From the NCBI GenBank assembly GCA_040758255.1, contig JBFLVX010000128.1, positions 1 to 6,274 on the forward strand: a stretch of DNA of 6,274 nucleotides. Reading direction: 5' to 3'. Shown here in pieces: positions 1 to 5,123 of this stretch. The notes below the pieces were generated by a model that ran no database searches, was not told where the DNA came from, and saw only the letters and a list, made by a program, of their open reading frames with translations. The DNA comes from JACRPZ01 sp040758255. GTDB taxonomy: Bacteria > Nitrospirota > Thermodesulfovibrionia > UBA6902. Made by a program: the position numbers and the translations under genes. Each line of letters begins with the position of its first letter. The first letter of the stretch is position 1.

Positions 1-450
1 CTTTCTTTTTTGAGCGGCAATCCGGTTCCTGTTAGATACGAAAGGCAGAGGAGAATACTGATCGACGGGATGAGGGACGCGCATTTTTATTTTGGAAGCA
101 AAAAGGTTTGCATCGCGCTTGAGCCTGATATGGCTGTTCAGACTTCAAGATGGATCAGTGAGATGGGCGCGGAGGTAACGCTTGCGGCCATTCCTCAGAA
201 TACGGAGAGTTTAGAAAATATTATTGCGAAAGAGGTGGTTGTCTCTGACCTGTTTTCGATAGATGGTGATTATGACCTGTTAATTTCAAACTCACACGCT
301 GAAGATACGGTAAAGAGGCTGGGTGTTCCATTGTATCAGACGGGATTCCCTGTTTATAAAGTTATAGGTAACAGTTCAAGGATTACCATTGGATACAGAG
401 GAACTCTTGCGATTATAAATGACGCGGCTAATCTGCTCATAGCGGAGTGA
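1..450 (+). CDS. nifN: Nitrogenase cofactor biosynthesis protein NifN, C-terminal part (5' truncated)
   Basis: NifN pairs with NifE in the cytoplasmic NifEN scaffold, on which the NifB-co precursor is matured to FeMo-cofactor before delivery to NifDK. The reading frame is open from base 1 to the TGA at 448-450, giving 149 residues; the true start lies upstream of the window. Recognisable NifN segments are SGNPVPVRYERQR near the left edge, then DAHFYFGSKKVCIALEPD, then DLLISNSHAED and GFPVYKVIG, with the usual terminal stretch GYRGTLAIINDAANLL. NifK-like and NifE-like C-termini read differently around these motifs, which favours NifN. Whether it is a free NifN or the end of a NifE-NifN fusion cannot be told from this fragment. 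NifX and other cofactor genes follow directly, as expected. A TTG at 10 is in frame but is not the start, because conserved sequence continues to the edge. Confidence 0.93.
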   Translation, partial: LSFLSGNPVPVRYERQRRILIDGMRDAHFYFGSKKVCIALEPDMAVQTSRWISEMGAEVTLAAIPQNTESLENIIAKEVVVSDLFSIDGDYDLLISNSHAEDTVKRLGVPLYQTGFPVYKVIGNSSRITIGYRGTLAIINDAANLLIAE

Positions 451-453
451 GAG

Positions 454-552
454 ATGAAAAAATTAAAAGAAGGAATGAAACGTTTGGCCATGTTTTTATC
501 AAAGGCCGTCAATGAAACAGCAAGGTATTGCGAAGAGAAGGGCATTTTTTAA
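454..552 (+). CDS. Small ORF between nifN and nifX, 32 residues, unknown function
   Basis: I do not recognise this product. The ORF starts at ATG 454, three bases after the nifN stop, and ends with TAA at 550-552. A ribosome site GGAG lies at 444-447 inside the last nifN codons, six bases before the ATG, so translation coupled to nifN is plausible. The peptide starts MKKLKEGMKRLAMFLSKAV and ends with ETARYCEEKGIF. It is basic at the N-terminus, would form an amphipathic helix, and has one cysteine near the end. It has no signal peptide or clear membrane segment. It is in the same frame as nifN, separated by the TGA and one codon, so an alternative view is the remnant of a NifN C-terminal extension. 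The position between two FeMo-co genes suggests a nif-related role only by association. Confidence 0.5.
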   Translation: MKKLKEGMKRLAMFLSKAVNETARYCEEKGIF

Positions 553-561
553 GGAGAGCAT

Positions 562-963
562 ATGAAAATCGCATTTGCAACAACAGACGAAATAAATGTG
601 GATGAACATTTTGGCAGGGCCGGGATGTTTGTCATATACGAATTAATGAAGGATGGTTATGAATTCCTTGAGACGAGAAGGTTCGCTGAAGGTAGGGATG
701 CGGCGATAGAAGAGACAAAAGGGATGGGACAGGTTCACGATGACAGGGTTCAAATGAAAGTAGATAAGCTTGAGGATTGCAAAATTATATACCTCACGGA
801 AATCGGCGGGCCTTCGGCAGCGAGGCTTGTGAAAAAGGGCATCATGCCGATAAAGGTAAAAGAACCGGTATCCATTGAGGAGTCAATGCAGAAACTTTAT
901 GAAACAGTAAAAGCGTCTCCGCCGCCGTGGCTGAGGAAATTAGTGAATAGTGTCCGTGATTAG
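562..963 (+). CDS. nifX: NifX, FeMo-cofactor precursor carrier
   Basis: NifX is a small cytoplasmic protein of the NifX/NafY/dinitrogenase iron-molybdenum cofactor family. It binds NifB-co and the VK-cluster and helps pass them through NifEN. This 133-residue protein shows the family N-terminus MKIAFATTD followed by VDEHFGRA (residues 13-20), an HDDR segment around residue 59-62, the central IIYLTEIGGPSAARLVKKGI (75-94) and the typical ending PPPWLRK (120-126). The start ATG 562 is preceded by AAGGAGAG, overlapping the stop of the small ORF upstream. The last four residues (SVRD) and the TAG stop fall inside an inverted repeat, so the extreme C-terminus may have been altered by that element. 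Length and motifs otherwise match a complete NifX. Neighbouring nifN and nifB support the role. Confidence 0.93.
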   Translation: MKIAFATTDEINVDEHFGRAGMFVIYELMKDGYEFLETRRFAEGRDAAIEETKGMGQVHDDRVQMKVDKLEDCKIIYLTEIGGPSAARLVKKGIMPIKVKEPVSIEESMQKLYETVKASPPPWLRKLVNSVRD

Positions 964-1003
964 TGTCAGTATGAAAATTCACCTGACACTATTTACCGAT
1001 ACT
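949..1003. repeat. Imperfect inverted repeat (REP-like hairpin) across the nifX stop
   Basis: Bases 949-969 and 983-1003 form a 21-bp stem with a 13-base loop. Of the 21 positions, 17 are Watson-Crick pairs, two are G-T wobbles and two are mismatches; the inner nine pairs, TAGTGTCAG against CTGACACTA, are perfect. The unit AGTGTC occurs twice on the left arm and TGACACT twice on the right (984-990 and 1003-1009), so the element is internally repeated. It is followed by TTTAAAAAAAGGAGG and has no T-run after the stem on either strand, so it is not a standard rho-independent terminator. It could be a small mobile palindrome, an mRNA processing or stabilising hairpin between nifX and nifI1, or an operator. 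The structure is visible in the sequence; its function is not known. Confidence 0.7.
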
Positions 1004-1031
1004 GACACTTTAAAAAAAGGAGGATTTACAG

Positions 1032-1349
1032 ATGAAGATGATCAGGGCGTTTATAAGGCCGGAAAAAGAGCAGGAGGTAGTTTTGGCATTAGAGGGAGCC
1101 GGATTCCCGTCGCTCACAAAGATGCCGGTATTCGGAAGAGGAAAACAAAAAGGGCTTCAGGTGGGGCCGGTGCATTATGATGAGCTTCCCAAAACTCTCA
1201 TCATGACAGTTGTTGACACTGAAGATGTTGGAAAAGTTATCGGGATAATAGAGGGCAAGGCAAAGACCGGCTTCATAGGTGACGGGAAGATATTCGTCAG
1301 CCCGGTTGATGCTGTTTACACCGTCAGAACCGGGGAGGCTGTGCTATGA
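1032..1349 (+). CDS. nifI1: NifI1, nif-specific PII family regulator
   Basis: NifI1 (GlnHI) is a PII-family sensor that acts with NifI2 in anaerobic diazotrophs and archaea to inhibit dinitrogenase reversibly after ammonium addition; 2-oxoglutarate and ATP relieve the inhibition. The 105-residue product has the PII core: MKMIRAFIRPEK at the N-terminus, the FGRGKQKG entry to the T-loop (residues 34-41), HYDELPK (48-54), the B-loop TGFIGDGKIFVSP (79-91) and the C-loop VRTGE (98-102). The T-loop is shorter than in GlnB and lacks the usual uridylylation segment around Tyr51, as expected of NifI1. The start ATG is set by AAAAAGGAGG at 1014-1023, eight bases upstream. It is unusual that the pair lies after nifX and before fdxB and nifB rather than between nifH and nifD. 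Control is expected at the protein activity level. Confidence 0.93.
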   Translation: MKMIRAFIRPEKEQEVVLALEGAGFPSLTKMPVFGRGKQKGLQVGPVHYDELPKTLIMTVVDTEDVGKVIGIIEGKAKTGFIGDGKIFVSPVDAVYTVRTGEAVL

Positions 1350-1414
1350 ATCCCGTTAGACCTTATCACGATGTATTTAATAAAGATAACAAAAAAGGAG
1401 GTCTAACAGGATGA
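1346..1414 (+). CDS. Mini-ORF bridging nifI1 and nifI2, 22 residues, doubtful gene
   Basis: This ORF begins at ATG 1346, which overlaps the nifI1 stop as ATGA (1346-1349). It ends with a TGA at 1412-1414 that overlaps the nifI2 start as ATGA (1411-1414). A GGGGAGG sequence at 1332-1338 lies seven bases before its ATG, so ribosomes could enter it directly or by coupling from nifI1. The predicted peptide, beginning MNPVRPYHDVFNKDN, is not recognised. Its likely significance, if any, is as a translational bridge linking NifI1 and NifI2 synthesis, since these act as a hetero-oligomer; nifI2 also has its own strong ribosome site inside this ORF. A chance ORF in a 61-bp gap is a realistic alternative. 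Confidence 0.3.
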   Translation: MNPVRPYHDVFNKDNKKGGLTG

Positions 1415-1827
1415 AGGAGATTACCGCAATCATCAGAAGGGACAAGCTCCCTGAGACCAAAAAGGCGCTTGATGAACTGGGCTATCCCGCAATGACAATT
1501 CAGAGCGTAGACGGGAGAGGGAAACAAAAAGGCGCAATGTGCGCGGAGATGGATTCTGAAATGCCTGAGAGCTTCTGCACGACAGTTAAATTGAAATCCA
1601 CACCGTCCACTTATGCCCTTGAGCATACATTGCCGAAGGCCGCGCTCTATGTGCCTAAGAGAATGCTCACTCTGATCGTTCCTGATGATGTTGTGAGCAA
1701 GCTTGTGAAGTCAATAATAAAAGTCAACCAGTCAGGCAAACGAGGAGACGGAAAGATATTTGTTTCGCCTGTTGAAGGAGCTGTGAGAGTAAGGACAGGA
1801 GAGATGGACGGCGAGGCGATCTCATAA
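1411..1827 (+). CDS. nifI2: NifI2, nif-specific PII family regulator with long T-loop
   Basis: NifI2 (GlnHII) partners NifI1 in the complex that binds dinitrogenase and blocks electron transfer from NifH when fixed nitrogen is plentiful. The 138-residue product has the PII N-terminus MKEITAIIRRDK, GRGKQKG leading into the T-loop (residues 35-41), the B-loop SGKRGDGKIFVSP (108-120) and the C-loop VRVRTGE (125-131). The T-loop region runs from about residue 38 to 82, roughly 25 residues longer than in GlnB. It contains two cysteines and several Ser/Thr, and an enlarged T-loop is the usual mark of NifI2. The start ATG is preceded by AAAAAAGGAGG at 1391-1401. The stop overlaps the ribosome site of the ferredoxin gene, so the two are tightly linked. 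This placement next to nifI1 makes the assignment firm. Confidence 0.92.
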   Translation: MKEITAIIRRDKLPETKKALDELGYPAMTIQSVDGRGKQKGAMCAEMDSEMPESFCTTVKLKSTPSTYALEHTLPKAALYVPKRMLTLIVPDDVVSKLVKSIIKVNQSGKRGDGKIFVSPVEGAVRVRTGEMDGEAIS

Positions 1828-1837
1828 AGGAGAGGTT

Positions 1838-2113
1838 ATGTCAATTATCGGATATACAAGAGGCGGGCAGGAATGGACGCCGAAATTCATCGAATCAATT
1901 CATGTGGACAAATGCATCGGCTGCGGACGCTGTTATAAAGTCTGCAGCCGGGATGTGCTTGAACTGATCGAGAAGCCCTTTGAAGGTGAAGACGAGTACG
2001 GGGATGACATGGGCAACAAGGTTATGTCTATCTCAAAACCTGAAAACTGCATCGGCTGCGAGGCATGCTCAAGGATATGCACAAAAAAATGTCATGTGCA
2101 TGTAGAGGTTTAA
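1838..2113 (+). CDS. fdxB: Nif-type ferredoxin III, 2[4Fe-4S]
   Basis: This is a small cytoplasmic ferredoxin of the nif-associated ferredoxin III type, normally found next to nifX or nifB. It is thought to supply electrons or assist Fe-S cluster handling during FeMo-co synthesis. The 91-residue product shows WTPKF (13-17), typical of the family N-terminus, and two cluster motifs: CIGCGRCYKVC (cysteines 26, 29, 32, 36) and CIGCEACSRIC (71, 74, 77, 81), with a further Cys at 85. The two motifs are separated by a long acidic insert (EGEDEYGDD), also usual in this family. The residue after the fourth Cys of each motif is Ser or Thr rather than the Pro common in clostridial ferredoxins. The ribosome site AAAGGAGAGG overlaps the nifI2 stop, and nifB starts one base after its TAA, indicating co-translation. 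Confidence 0.92.
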   Translation: MSIIGYTRGGQEWTPKFIESIHVDKCIGCGRCYKVCSRDVLELIEKPFEGEDEYGDDMGNKVMSISKPENCIGCEACSRICTKKCHVHVEV

Positions 2114-2114
2114 G

Positions 2115-3011
2115 ATGAAAACAATTCATAGTCCCAGCGACAAGAGCTATATCATAAATACTCATCCCTGCTTTTCAGAGCAGGCACACGATAAATTCGG
2201 GAGGATCCACCTTCCGGTTGCGCCTGCCTGCAACATTCAATGCAGATACTGCATAAGAAAGTTTGACTGCGCCAATGAATCAAGGCCCGGAATTACGAGC
2301 AGGGTGTTGACTCCATATGAGGCATTGGAAAGGGTCAGGTCATTGGTTGAAAGAAACGAGCGCCTGACCGTCATAGGCATAGCAGGGCCTGGAGATCCGC
2401 TGGCAAATGACGCGACATTTGAGACCTTCAGCGCGATTCACAGGGAATATCCCGAACTGACGCTCTGCGTCTCAACAAACGGGCTTCTGCTCTCCGACAG
2501 GCTTAATGATCTTACTGAGGCAGGAGTAAGCAGCCTGACGGTTACCGTAAATGCGGTGACACCTGAGATGGCTGAAAAGATATATTCATGGGTGTCGTAT
2601 AACGGCAGGCTTTACAAGGGGAAAGAAGCTGCTGCATGCCTGTTGAGCAATCAGTGGGAAGGGATCAGCGCTGCGGTTGAAGCAGGCCTTCTCGTAAAGG
2701 TCAACACAGTTTTCATTCCTGGAGTTAATGACGAGGAGATCCCCTTTGTCGCATGGTTTGCAGGACACAGGGGTGCGGATCTGATGAATATCATGCCGCT
2801 TATTCCTAAGGCTGATTTCGAAAATTATCAAAGGCCGTCTCATGAAGCCGTAAATATGATGCGCAAAAAATGCGGGAAATATATTTCGCAGATGACTCAT
2901 TGCAGGCAGTGCAGAGCGGACGCCTGCGGAACGCTTGATGAAGATAAAGATATGGAGCTTGAAGTTCTGCATGCGAGGATTGGAGAAGAGTATTGTGAAA
3001 TTGTTAACTGA
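2115..3011 (+). CDS. nifB: NifB, FeMo-cofactor core synthase (radical SAM), short single-domain form
   Basis: NifB uses S-adenosylmethionine to fuse two [4Fe-4S] clusters and insert the central carbide, making the [8Fe-9S-C] NifB-co core. The 298-residue product has the NifB N-terminal HPCFSEQAH (residues 17-25), HLPVAPACN, and the radical-SAM Cys motif C39-x3-C43-x2-C46, followed by C52 and NESRPGI. It also shows the IAGPGDPLAN SAM-binding stretch (89-98), STNGLLL, LVKVNTVFIPGVND (193-206), LMNIMPLIP (223-231) and the C-terminal cysteines C263, C266 and C271 in HCRQCRADACG. There is no C-terminal NifX-like domain; the protein ends about 27 residues after the last Cys motif, as in archaeal and many anaerobe NifB proteins. 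It follows fdxB with a one-base gap and overlaps the next gene by 17 bases. It appears complete. Confidence 0.96.
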   Translation: MKTIHSPSDKSYIINTHPCFSEQAHDKFGRIHLPVAPACNIQCRYCIRKFDCANESRPGITSRVLTPYEALERVRSLVERNERLTVIGIAGPGDPLANDATFETFSAIHREYPELTLCVSTNGLLLSDRLNDLTEAGVSSLTVTVNAVTPEMAEKIYSWVSYNGRLYKGKEAAACLLSNQWEGISAAVEAGLLVKVNTVFIPGVNDEEIPFVAWFAGHRGADLMNIMPLIPKADFENYQRPSHEAVNMMRKKCGKYISQMTHCRQCRADACGTLDEDKDMELEVLHARIGEEYCEIVN

Positions 3012-3765
3012 AGAAAGCCATCAACTGTCTGAAATAGAAATGGAGCGTTACCGCAGACAATTAATGCTTCAAGGGTTCACAGAAGCACATCAGCGGAAGC
3101 TGAAAGAATCAGCCGCGCTCATAGCAGGCATCGGCGGTCTGGGTGGTACTGCCGCAATATATCTTGCTGTTGCCGGGATAGGAAAGATGGTCTTCGCCCA
3201 TTACGGAAATCTCACGCTCTCTAACATGAACAGGCAGATTTTGATGCGGCATGACTGGATCGGAGGAAGCAGGGTTGAGCAGGCTATGAGGAGAATTGAA
3301 GAGATAAATCCCGATGTGGGGGTTGAGGCCTTTAATGAAAGGACATCAGAAGGCAATGTTGAGAACCTTCTCGACGGAATTCAGATAGCGCTTTCCGCCA
3401 GGCCCAATTTTCGTGAGCGGAGAATCTTAAACAACGCCTGTGTCAGAAGAAATATCCCTATGGTTGAGGCTGCCATGAACGGCATGGAGGGATATCTTTT
3501 TAATGTAATTCCCGGAACAACTCCCTGCCTTAATTGCCTCTATCCTGAAGATAACCCGGAGTGGGAAGAGCTTGGTTTCCCGGTGCTTGGCGCAGTCTCC
3601 GGCGTACTCGGCTGCCTGATGAGTATAGAGACGATAAAGCTTCTTACAGGATATGGAAAACCCCTGTCTTCTCAAATGCTGACATTCAACACAGTCGATC
3701 TGGATTTCAGAAAACTGAATACAAAGAGAGATATTCAGTGCAAGGTATGCGGAAACCTGAATTAA
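2995..3765 (+). CDS. HesA/MoeB/ThiF (E1-like) family protein with degenerate nucleotide site
   Basis: The family adenylates the C-terminal Gly-Gly of ubiquitin-like sulfur carriers; nif-linked HesA members are thought to aid metal or sulfur supply for the cofactor. From GTG 2995 (GGAG at 2982-2985) the product has 256 residues. Family marks are ERYRRQLMLQGF (residues 17-28), GIGGLGG (45-51), LSNMNRQIL (75-83), the VLGCLMSIETIKLLTG crossover (204-219) and the zinc pairs C178/C181 and C249/C252. By eye, the acidic residues that contact ATP/Mg in MoeB seem lost: the DFD before SNLNRQ reads HYG (69-71), the DxxDN reads SARPN (134-138), and the lysine equivalent is R93. It may therefore be a non-adenylating binding protein. 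ATG 2935 and ATG 2971 are alternative starts deeper inside nifB, but the GTG has the better ribosome site. It overlaps nifB by 17 bases. Confidence 0.85.
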   Translation: MKLLTEESHQLSEIEMERYRRQLMLQGFTEAHQRKLKESAALIAGIGGLGGTAAIYLAVAGIGKMVFAHYGNLTLSNMNRQILMRHDWIGGSRVEQAMRRIEEINPDVGVEAFNERTSEGNVENLLDGIQIALSARPNFRERRILNNACVRRNIPMVEAAMNGMEGYLFNVIPGTTPCLNCLYPEDNPEWEELGFPVLGAVSGVLGCLMSIETIKLLTGYGKPLSSQMLTFNTVDLDFRKLNTKRDIQCKVCGNLN

Positions 3766-3795
3766 CCTGACAGGTATACTGAAGACCATCATGGT
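3765..3795. promoter_or_regulatory. Pair of 11-bp palindromes before nifV (possible operator)
   Basis: The 36-bp gap between the hesA-like gene and nifV holds two palindromes of the form ACC-N5-GGT: ACCTGACAGGT at 3765-3775 and ACCATCATGGT at 3785-3795. Each has perfect five-base arms around one central base, and the centres (3770 and 3790) are exactly 20 bp apart, two helical turns. TATACT at 3775-3780 resembles a -10 element, but no matching -35 is visible. This arrangement is what a dimeric regulator pair would recognise, but short palindromes also arise by chance, so the functional call is weak. Confidence 0.25.
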
Positions 3796-3801
3796 ACGGA
3801 T

Positions 3802-4908
3802 ATGGTAAGAAGAAATAAAATAGAGATCCTCGACACAACCCTCCGCGAAGGCGAGCAGTCAAGAGGCATTCTCTTTACCGCAAGACAAAAAATAAAAATC
3901 GCCGAGAAGCTTGACAGCTTTGGAGTTGATTATATTGAGGTGGGGCACCCTGCCGCGTCACCTTCCATAAGAAAGGCTGTTGCTGAAATTTCCTCATTAG
4001 GGCTAAAGGCGCAGACAGTTGCTCATGCAAGGGCAAAAAAAGAGGATATAAACATTATCCGCAAGTGTAATACGGCATGGGCCGGGATATTTTCCGGCAT
4101 CAATTCGTTCAGCCTTGACTATCGGCTGCGTTCAGACAAAAGAACTGTTGTCACCAATATTCTGAATGCCATTAAGTATGCAAAAGACTGCGGCCTCAAG
4201 GTGCGTTTCACCTGTGAGGATGCTTCAAGGACAGGGAGAAAGGAGTTGGTTGACCTCTTCTCAATGGCGATTGCTGCCGGAGCTGACAGAATATGCATTG
4301 CCGATACCGTCGGGATATTAACTCCGTCAAAGACAAAGGCATTGATCGCTTACATTAAAAAATATGTCACAGCAGATATGCACGCCCATTTTCACAATGA
4401 TTTTGGACTGGCCGCCGCAAATGCGCTTGCAGCATATGAAGCCGGGGCGCGGGCTATCGATGTTTCCATTAATGGTTTAGGGGAACGCTCCGGTGTGGCC
4501 GCGCTTGCCGAGGTGTGCATGGCGCTCAAGCGGCTCTATGGCGTAAATAATATATGGGATCTGAAGCTGCTGCCGGAACTTTCAGCGATGGTATCAGGGT
4601 TCACAAGATCGCCGGTTGAATATTCACGGCCGATAGTTGGCAGAAATATATTCTCACATAAAGGCGGCATCCACAGCGCCTCTGTTATGAATAACCCTGA
4701 AACTTATGAACCCTTTCCGCCAGAAATCCTCGGAACATACCGCACTATCGTCATTAGCAAATTGATTGGCAGGAAAGGACTTGAAGGCATTTTACGCTCA
4801 GACGGAAAACTGGATGTTACATATTTAGTTAAAAGATTAAAACGCAATGGCAGTAAGGAATTTACAGACAAAGAAATAGACAAGATGCTGAGAATGTATC
4901 TGAATTAA
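3802..4908 (+). CDS. nifV: Homocitrate synthase NifV (Lys20-like DRE-TIM enzyme)
   Basis: The enzyme condenses acetyl-CoA with 2-oxoglutarate to homocitrate, the organic ligand of FeMo-co. The 368-residue product starts with IEILDTTLREGEQSRG (residues 7-22), giving the catalytic R15 and metal ligand E16 of the DRE-TIM metallolyases. It has HFHND at 196-200 with metal ligands H196 and H198, NGLGERSG (224-231) and FSHKGGIHSASV (284-295), marking the homocitrate/isopropylmalate synthase family. EVGHPAASPSIRK (46-58), LPELSAMVS and TYEPFPPEILG (301-311) resemble Lys20-type homocitrate synthases of the lysine alpha-aminoadipate route more than classical proteobacterial NifV. The nif context favours NifV. 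The C-terminus lacks a LeuA regulatory domain. The ATG at 3802 is the only close start before IEILD; its ribosome site is weak (GGTACGG at 3793-3799), unlike its neighbours, suggesting lower translation or coupling. Confidence 0.88.
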   Translation: MVRRNKIEILDTTLREGEQSRGILFTARQKIKIAEKLDSFGVDYIEVGHPAASPSIRKAVAEISSLGLKAQTVAHARAKKEDINIIRKCNTAWAGIFSGINSFSLDYRLRSDKRTVVTNILNAIKYAKDCGLKVRFTCEDASRTGRKELVDLFSMAIAAGADRICIADTVGILTPSKTKALIAYIKKYVTADMHAHFHNDFGLAAANALAAYEAGARAIDVSINGLGERSGVAALAEVCMALKRLYGVNNIWDLKLLPELSAMVSGFTRSPVEYSRPIVGRNIFSHKGGIHSASVMNNPETYEPFPPEILGTYRTIVISKLIGRKGLEGILRSDGKLDVTYLVKRLKRNGSKEFTDKEIDKMLRMYLN

Positions 4909-5079
4909 AATCTCTGTCATTAGCCTCGGTGTGTGTTAGAGCATATATGTCTTCCTAATATCGCAACGTATCCCCGCACAGGTTTAATACTTTTAAATAT
5001 CACATACAATATTGTCATTAAGTTACCTAATTGTCGCTATATTCAAGACCAAAACCATTTAAATACAAAGGGTTACATC
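4909..5079. other. AT-rich intergenic stretch between nifV and the glnA unit
   Basis: No gene is supported here. The stretch holds small symmetric motifs (CATATATG at 4942-4949, CAATATTG at 5007-5014, ATTTAAAT at 5057-5064) and a direct repeat ATTGTC at 5011-5016 and 5030-5035, 19 bp apart. I saw no stem with a T-run that would serve as a terminator for nifV. I also found no NifA site of the form TGT-N10-ACA among the TGT and ACA triplets I checked, and no NtrC box. An activator site for the downstream sigma-54 promoter would be expected in or above this region but was not identified. Confidence 0.5.
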
Positions 5080-5096
5080 TTGGCATAATTTTAGCT
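5080..5096 (+). promoter_or_regulatory. Sigma-54 (RpoN) -24/-12 promoter for the hth-glnA unit
   Basis: The sequence TTGGCATAATTTTAGCT matches the sigma-54 consensus TTGGCAC-N4-TTGCA. The invariant GG is at 5082-5083 and GC at 5094-5095, with exactly ten bases between, the required spacing; one mismatch is in the -24 box (T for C) and one in the -12 box (A for T). Transcription would begin near 5107, just before the ribosome site GGAGG at 5110-5114 of the small HTH gene, leaving a short leader. Sigma-54 control fits a nitrogen-regulated glnA. No activator site was found. Confidence 0.7.
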
Positions 5097-5123
5097 ATAT
5101 ACAATGTCCGGAGGAACCTGGCT

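Noticed and set aside
448..552. TGA readthrough or selenocysteine joining nifN to the in-frame small ORF
   Set aside because: No SECIS-like hairpin was evident directly after the TGA, NifN normally ends near this point, and the small ORF has its own ribosome site.
961..1020. Rho-independent terminator after nifX
   Set aside because: The stem is convincing, but no T-run follows it on either strand and the nifI1 ribosome site follows closely.
950..1180. Open frame overlapping the nifX end and nifI1
   Set aside because: It covers nifI1 codons in another frame, its translation is low-complexity basic sequence, and it has no recognisable family.
1366..1626. Minus-strand open frame opposite nifI2
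   Set aside because: It is antisense to a clear PII gene, with no ribosome site and no recognisable product.
2586..2972. Minus-strand open frame opposite nifB
   Set aside because: It is a shadow of the conserved nifB codons with no family features.
3427..3792. Minus-strand open frame opposite the hesA-like gene, and a + strand frame at 3561-3770
   Set aside because: Both are explained by codon structure of the E1-like gene, whose motifs continue through the region.
4909..5079. NifA upstream activator site TGT-N10-ACA for the glnA unit
   Set aside because: The TGT and ACA triplets checked in this stretch do not have the required spacing.
5031..5123. Upstream extension of the HTH protein from TTG 5031
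   Set aside because: It would place the sigma-54 promoter inside the coding region, and the added residues do not resemble a known domain.
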